Source of the DNA: CAYUEQ01 sp964443805
GTDB taxonomy: Bacteria > Bacillota_I > Bacilli_A > RF39 > UBA660
Assembly (NCBI GenBank): GCA_964443805.1
Contig: CAYUEQ010000033.1
Coordinates: 1 to 10,574, forward strand
Length of the DNA stretch: 10,574 bases
Reading direction: 5' to 3'
In this document: positions 7,811 to 10,574 of the stretch, in pieces
Layout: each line of letters starts with the position of its first letter
Position numbering within the stretch: position 1 is the first letter of the stretch
Position numbers and translations under genes: made by a program
Notes under the pieces: model-generated
What the model was told of the DNA's origin: nothing
The model's database searches: none
What the model saw: the letters and a program-made list of their open reading frames with translations, nothing else

Positions 7811-7839
7811 ATAATATCATAACTATTTTTTATTAGCAA
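7811..7839 (-). promoter_or_regulatory. Promoter of the uraA-upp leader
   Basis: TTGCTA (7834-7839), 17 nt, TATTAT (7811-7816), with TG one base before the -10 (extended -10). The predicted transcript start is near 7804, directly at the AAGGTGG of the leader ORF, giving a very short 5' end. The spacing and extended -10 make this the best promoter in the gap. Confidence 0.65.
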
Positions 7840-7855
7840 TATATTTTATTAAAAA

Positions 7856-8974
7856 TTAGATTCTTACAATTTGACCGATCGATATAATATTTGAAGTTAA
7901 ATTATTTTTGTCCTTAATATCATTTATTGTTGTATTAAATCTTCTTGCTATACTATAAATTGTATCTCCGGCTACTACAGTATATATTTGTTCTTCACTG
8001 CTTGGTAAGTTTAATTGCTGACCTATTGTAAGTGTATTACTGGTTAAATTGTTTATTTTTTTTATTTCATCTACTGTTGTATTATATCTTTGCGAAATAC
8101 TATATAAAGTATCTCCTGCTCTAACTACATATTTTTTTTCTGGCTGGATTAGTATATCGACTGGTTGATGAATTAAGAGCTCTTGACCTATTTGTAATGT
8201 ATTTCCAGTTAAGTTGTTTTTGGCTTTTATTTCATCTACTGTTAAATTATATCTTCTTGCTATGCTATATAATGTATCACCTGATTTAACTATATACGAA
8301 TATTCAGATTCATCTGGTTTGGTCGAATCTAGTGGTTGTTGAATTAATAACTCTTGACCTATTTGCAACATATTACTAATTAGATTGTTTTTGTCTTTTA
8401 TTTCATCTACTGTCATATCAAATGCCCTTGCTATGCTATATAACGTATCACCTTGTTTTACTATATATACATTCGTTTCTTTAGGTTCTTCATCTGCACA
8501 TATAGCAAGCGGAGAATAAAGATAAGTTAGTGCATTCCAAGTGTTTCTTCCAACTATTCCATCAGCAATCAATTTGTTATTTGCTTGAAATGCTTTTACA
8601 GCATTTTCTGTTTCTGTGTTAAAAGATCCAGTTATATTACCACTATAATAATTTAATTGTTTTAATTCTGTTTGAAGAATAGTTACATATTCCCCATTTG
8701 AACCTAATCTTAGTGTTGGTCGTTCTTGTCTATTATTATTTTTAAACCTTTCTAGTACTTGATTTGCTTCTACTATTTCATTCCATGTTGATTGATCAAC
8801 TATTCCAGTTATAGGCAAACCATATCGAGCTTGAAAAGATTTAACCGCTACTGTTGTTTCGGGACCAAAACTACCAGTAATTGTTCCAGGAAATAAATAT
8901 AGTAACTTTAACATTTGTTGTAATAACTGAACATCACTTCCTGTTGAACCTTGTTCTAAAATTTTAAATTCCAT
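7856..8974 (-). CDS. Protein with two peptidoglycan-binding domains and four LysM repeats
   Basis: This 372-residue protein has two PG_binding_1-type domains (about 5-70 and 87-152, with paired motifs ITGSFGPETTVAVKSFQARY and ITGSFNTETENAVKAFQANN). A short linker is followed by four LysM domains (169-211, 226-268, 281-323, 330-372), each with a (V/A/S)GDT(L/I)YSI core and an IGQ ending. There is no catalytic domain. There is also no signal peptide or membrane helix: the first domain begins at residue 3. It should bind peptidoglycan glycan strands through LysM, yet no Sec export route is visible. LysM proteins without signal peptides are known in spore coats (SafA of Bacillus), so a sporulation or lysis-linked role is possible but unproven. 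The start at 8974 has GAGGTG upstream. It is divergent from the SpoIID-like gene. No strong terminator is seen after the stop, so read-through into the uraA leader is possible. Confidence 0.93.
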   Translation of the reverse strand: MEFKILEQGSTGSDVQLLQQMLKLLYLFPGTITGSFGPETTVAVKSFQARYGLPITGIVDQSTWNEIVEANQVLERFKNNNRQERPTLRLGSNGEYVTILQTELKQLNYYSGNITGSFNTETENAVKAFQANNKLIADGIVGRNTWNALTYLYSPLAICADEEPKETNVYIVKQGDTLYSIARAFDMTVDEIKDKNNLISNMLQIGQELLIQQPLDSTKPDESEYSYIVKSGDTLYSIARRYNLTVDEIKAKNNLTGNTLQIGQELLIHQPVDILIQPEKKYVVRAGDTLYSISQRYNTTVDEIKKINNLTSNTLTIGQQLNLPSSEEQIYTVVAGDTIYSIARRFNTTINDIKDKNNLTSNIISIGQIVRI

Positions 8975-9001
8975 TATTTCACCTCTACTTTATCTTGTTA
9001 T

Positions 9002-9030
9002 ATTATATTTTTAATCTAAAAATGTGTTAA
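9002..9030 (-). promoter_or_regulatory. Promoter of the LysM gene
   Basis: On the minus strand TTAACA (9025-9030), 17 nt, TATAAT (9002-9007): one mismatch in the -35 and a perfect -10. Its -35 lies in the palindrome GTGTTAACAC (9024-9033), which it shares with the promoter reading the other way. Confidence 0.65.
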
Positions 9031-9055
9031 CACCTATTATAAAAATGTATATATT
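9027..9055 (+). promoter_or_regulatory. Promoter of the SpoIID-like gene
   Basis: TTAACA (9027-9032), 17 nt, TATATT (9050-9055). The predicted start is near 9062, just before the GGGAG ribosome binding site, giving a very short leader. The -35 overlaps that of the divergent LysM-gene promoter within GTGTTAACAC. Confidence 0.6.
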
Positions 9056-9077
9056 AGAAATATAGGGAGTGAATAAA

Positions 9078-10289
9078 ATGAACGGAAGTCTTATTGTAAA
9101 AGTTTATGCTGATACAATAGCTCAACCAGTTGAAGGAGCAATTGTTGAAATTACTGGAAATGGTATTAGCGAAGTACTAAGAACAAATGTCTTAGGTGAA
9201 ACAGAAGAATTATCTCTACCTACTCCAAGTATTGAGATATCTCTAGATCCAAATAGTACAGAAAAGCCATATAGTAATTACAACATAAGAGTTACTAAAG
9301 ATACTCTTACTCCAGTCGTAATTGAAAATGTTGAAGTTTTTCCACAAGAAACTTCAATCCAGAATGTTTTTATGTCTTCATATATCGAAGGTAAAGAAGA
9401 AATAATTATATTACCAGAACATGGTTTATATGGAGAAGAAGACCCCAAAATACCAGAAGCTGGAATAAAAGATCTTGATGTAAGAGTATTACCAGTAGTT
9501 TTAATTCCAGATTATGTAATAGTTCAAAACGGAATCCCAACTAATACTAATGCTGCTAAATATACAGTACCTTTTACTGACTACATTAAAAATGTTGCAT
9601 CTAGTGAAATTTATAGTTCATGGCCAAAAGAAACTATTAAAGCAAATGTAATAGCTATTATTTCTTTTACATTAAATAGAGTATTTACTGAATGGTATAG
9701 ATCAAGAGGTTACACTTATACGATAACTTCAACACCTGCATATGATCAAAAATATACTCATGGTCGAACAATATTTAAATCAATTTCTGATGAAGTCGAT
9801 CAAACATTCAATAACTACATTAAATTACCAAACGTTACTCAACCACTTTTAGCACAATATTATGCAGGCAATAGCACTATTAGAGAAGGTTGGTTAAGTC
9901 AATGGGGTTCTAAAAGTTTAGGTGATAATGAATATTCAGCAGAACAAATTTTAAGACATTATTATGGTTCTAATATTAACATCGAAACAGCAACTAATAT
10001 CGATGGATTACCTACTTCATATCCTGGTTATACAATGGACATTGGCGCCTGTGGAGAAGAAGTGCAAAAAATTCAAAATGAATTGAATGTTATACGTGGT
10101 AATTATCCTTTAATTCCAACAATACCAAATCCTGATGGTATTTATGATGAAAATACCCAAGAAGCAGTTTCTATATTTCAAAGTGTATTTGGTTTACCAG
10201 TTAACGGAAGAGTAGATTATGCAACATGGTATAAAATATCTTATATATATACAGCAGTAAGAAAAATGATAGCTGGAGTGTATTCATAA
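9078..10289 (+). CDS. SpoIID-like protein with N-terminal beta domain and C-terminal peptidoglycan-binding domain
   Basis: This 403-residue protein has three parts. Residues 1-100 look like a carboxypeptidase-regulatory/Cna-B-like beta domain (SLIVKVYADTIAQPVEGAIVEI). Residues about 164-298 resemble SpoIID/LytB: FTDYIKNVASSEIYSSWPKE, then IKANVIAIISFTLN, a Tyr-rich core, and QYYAGNST with QWGSKSLGDNEYSAEQILRHYYG. Residues about 324-387 are a PG_binding_1 domain. SpoIID is a lytic transglycosylase acting on peptidoglycan stripped of stem peptides. Glu 177 (in SSEI) sits where its catalytic Glu lies, so activity is plausible. There is no signal peptide or membrane anchor, unlike SpoIID itself. 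Start choice: GTG 9069 is in frame but overlaps the ribosome binding site GGGAG (9065-9069), which is 8 nt from ATG 9078. A terminator follows the stop. Confidence 0.85.
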   Translation: MNGSLIVKVYADTIAQPVEGAIVEITGNGISEVLRTNVLGETEELSLPTPSIEISLDPNSTEKPYSNYNIRVTKDTLTPVVIENVEVFPQETSIQNVFMSSYIEGKEEIIILPEHGLYGEEDPKIPEAGIKDLDVRVLPVVLIPDYVIVQNGIPTNTNAAKYTVPFTDYIKNVASSEIYSSWPKETIKANVIAIISFTLNRVFTEWYRSRGYTYTITSTPAYDQKYTHGRTIFKSISDEVDQTFNNYIKLPNVTQPLLAQYYAGNSTIREGWLSQWGSKSLGDNEYSAEQILRHYYGSNINIETATNIDGLPTSYPGYTMDIGACGEEVQKIQNELNVIRGNYPLIPTIPNPDGIYDENTQEAVSIFQSVFGLPVNGRVDYATWYKISYIYTAVRKMIAGVYS

Positions 10290-10313
10290 AACTTGAAATA
10301 ATCAAGTTTTTTT
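10288..10313 (+). terminator. Intrinsic terminator after the SpoIID-like gene
   Basis: AAACTTGA (10289-10296), loop AATAA, TCAAGTTT (10302-10309), then a T run to 10313. The stem is perfect and overlaps the end of the stop codon. Confidence 0.85.
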
Positions 10314-10433
10314 ATTTATCTTGAAAGCGTATTTAAGACACTTTCTTGAATGTAAGTTATTCGTTTGTTATAATAATTTAAATTTTAGATTAAGATAATT
10401 TAATAATTAATGAAAGAATGGGTGATATTTCAT

Positions 10434-10462
10434 TTGAATATATAGTTTTGATTTGCTATAAT
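10434..10462 (+). promoter_or_regulatory. Promoter of the tRNA-Trp gene
   Basis: TTGAAT (10434-10439), 17 nt, perfect TATAAT (10457-10462), with TG at 10454-10455 (extended -10). This is the strongest sigma-A type promoter in the window, as expected for a tRNA gene. The predicted start is near 10469. Confidence 0.8.
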
Positions 10463-10468
10463 ACTCAT

Positions 10469-10503
10469 AGTCTTAAACAAAAGACTACCCATAAATTTAT
10501 GGG
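10469..10503 (+). repeat. Structured 5' leader of the tRNA: a hairpin and a palindrome entering the tRNA
   Basis: AGTCTT-AAACAA-AAGACT (10469-10486) is a perfect 6-bp hairpin at the predicted 5' end of the transcript. One base later comes the perfect 16-nt palindrome CCCATAAATTTATGGG (10488-10503), whose last three bases are G1-G3 of the tRNA. The second fold would compete with the acceptor stem until the leader is removed. Confidence 0.5.
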
Positions 10504-10574
10504 GGATTAGTTTAGTGGTAAAATAAGAGTCTCCAAAACTCCTGCCAAGTGTTCGATTCACTTATCCCCTGCCA
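10501..10574 (+). tRNA. tRNA-Trp (anticodon CCA)
   Basis: A 74-nt cloverleaf. The acceptor stem GGGGGAT/ATCCCCT is closed by a G-U pair at 1-72. The D arm is GTTT-AGTGGTA-AAAT, the anticodon loop is CTCCAAA (anticodon CCA), the variable loop has 4 nt, the T arm is AAGTG-TTCGATT-CACTT, the discriminator is G, and CCA is encoded. It matches the Bacillus-type tRNA-Trp pattern. The anticodon stem AGAGT/ACTCC has an A27-C43 mismatch, which is unusual but tolerated at this position. The gene ends exactly at the window edge, so a tRNA cluster may continue beyond it. Confidence 0.95.

Noticed and set aside
9069..9077. GTG 9069 as start of the SpoIID-like gene
   Set aside because: It overlaps the GGGAG ribosome binding site, which is well spaced for ATG 9078.
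10323..10345. GAAAG...CTTTC imperfect hairpin after the SpoIID-like gene's terminator
   Set aside because: It has an internal mismatch, no T tail and no neighbouring gene to serve; probably chance in AT-rich spacer.
10410..10445. Tiny ORF (ATG AAA GAA...) of 11 codons before the tRNA promoter
   Set aside because: It has no ribosome binding site, overlaps the -35 region and is too short to support.
1..10574. CRISPR array, insertion sequence, phage module or UGA=Trp code
   Set aside because: No spaced direct repeats, transposase or phage structural genes are present, and TGA ends the gene at 2804-2806, which supports the standard bacterial code.

Overview
This is a very AT-rich window from a Gram-positive-like (Bacillota) genome. 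The signs are strong AAGGAGG-type ribosome binding sites, U-tailed terminators, a PspA-system-like SPFH protein, LysM and SpoIID-type wall proteins, and a tRNA-Trp with encoded CCA. TGA is used as a stop (gene ending at 2804), so this is not a UGA=Trp mollicute code. The species cannot be named; an uncultured gut or anaerobic Bacilli/Clostridia lineage is a guess.

Layout. (1) Positions 1-5620, all on the minus strand: a tightly packed operon. In transcription order it encodes an SPFH/flotillin-like protein with a C-terminal SHOCT segment, a double zinc-ribbon protein with two membrane helices, a zinc-ribbon multi-pass (Yip1-like) protein, a membrane-anchored WG-type repeat protein, and a zinc-ribbon single-helix protein whose frame is broken at a homopolymer and which leaves the window. 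Gaps are 1, -4, 15 and 11 nt. The first two genes resemble the YdjI and YdjG parts of the Bacillus PspA-associated module, but no PspA gene is in view. (2) Positions 5670-7840, minus strand: uracil permease (uraA/pyrP) followed by uracil phosphoribosyltransferase (upp), a uracil-salvage operon ending in a clear terminator. Upstream is a promoter, a 26-codon leader ORF with its own ribosome binding site, and an intrinsic terminator whose 5' arm contains the leader stop codon. This looks like a translation-coupled transcription attenuator. (3) Positions 7856-10313: two divergent peptidoglycan-associated genes, a minus-strand protein with two peptidoglycan-binding domains and four LysM, and a plus-strand protein with a beta domain, a SpoIID-like domain and a peptidoglycan-binding domain. 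Neither has a signal peptide. Their promoters appear to be back to back and to share one palindromic -35 region (GTGTTAACAC). (4) Positions 10434-10574: a tRNA-Trp gene with a strong extended -10 promoter and a structured 5' leader.

How the parts work together: UraA imports uracil and Upp converts it to UMP, with expression probably set at the leader attenuator. The SPFH/zinc-ribbon operon is probably a membrane-integrity or envelope-stress complex of cytosolic scaffold, zinc-ribbon membrane adaptors and an external repeat sensor; that role is inferred by analogy. The divergent pair probably acts on or decorates peptidoglycan together, possibly in a spore or cell-lysis context.

The best candidates for something undescribed are the uraA-upp leader-peptide attenuator and the five-gene SPFH/zinc-ribbon/WG operon.
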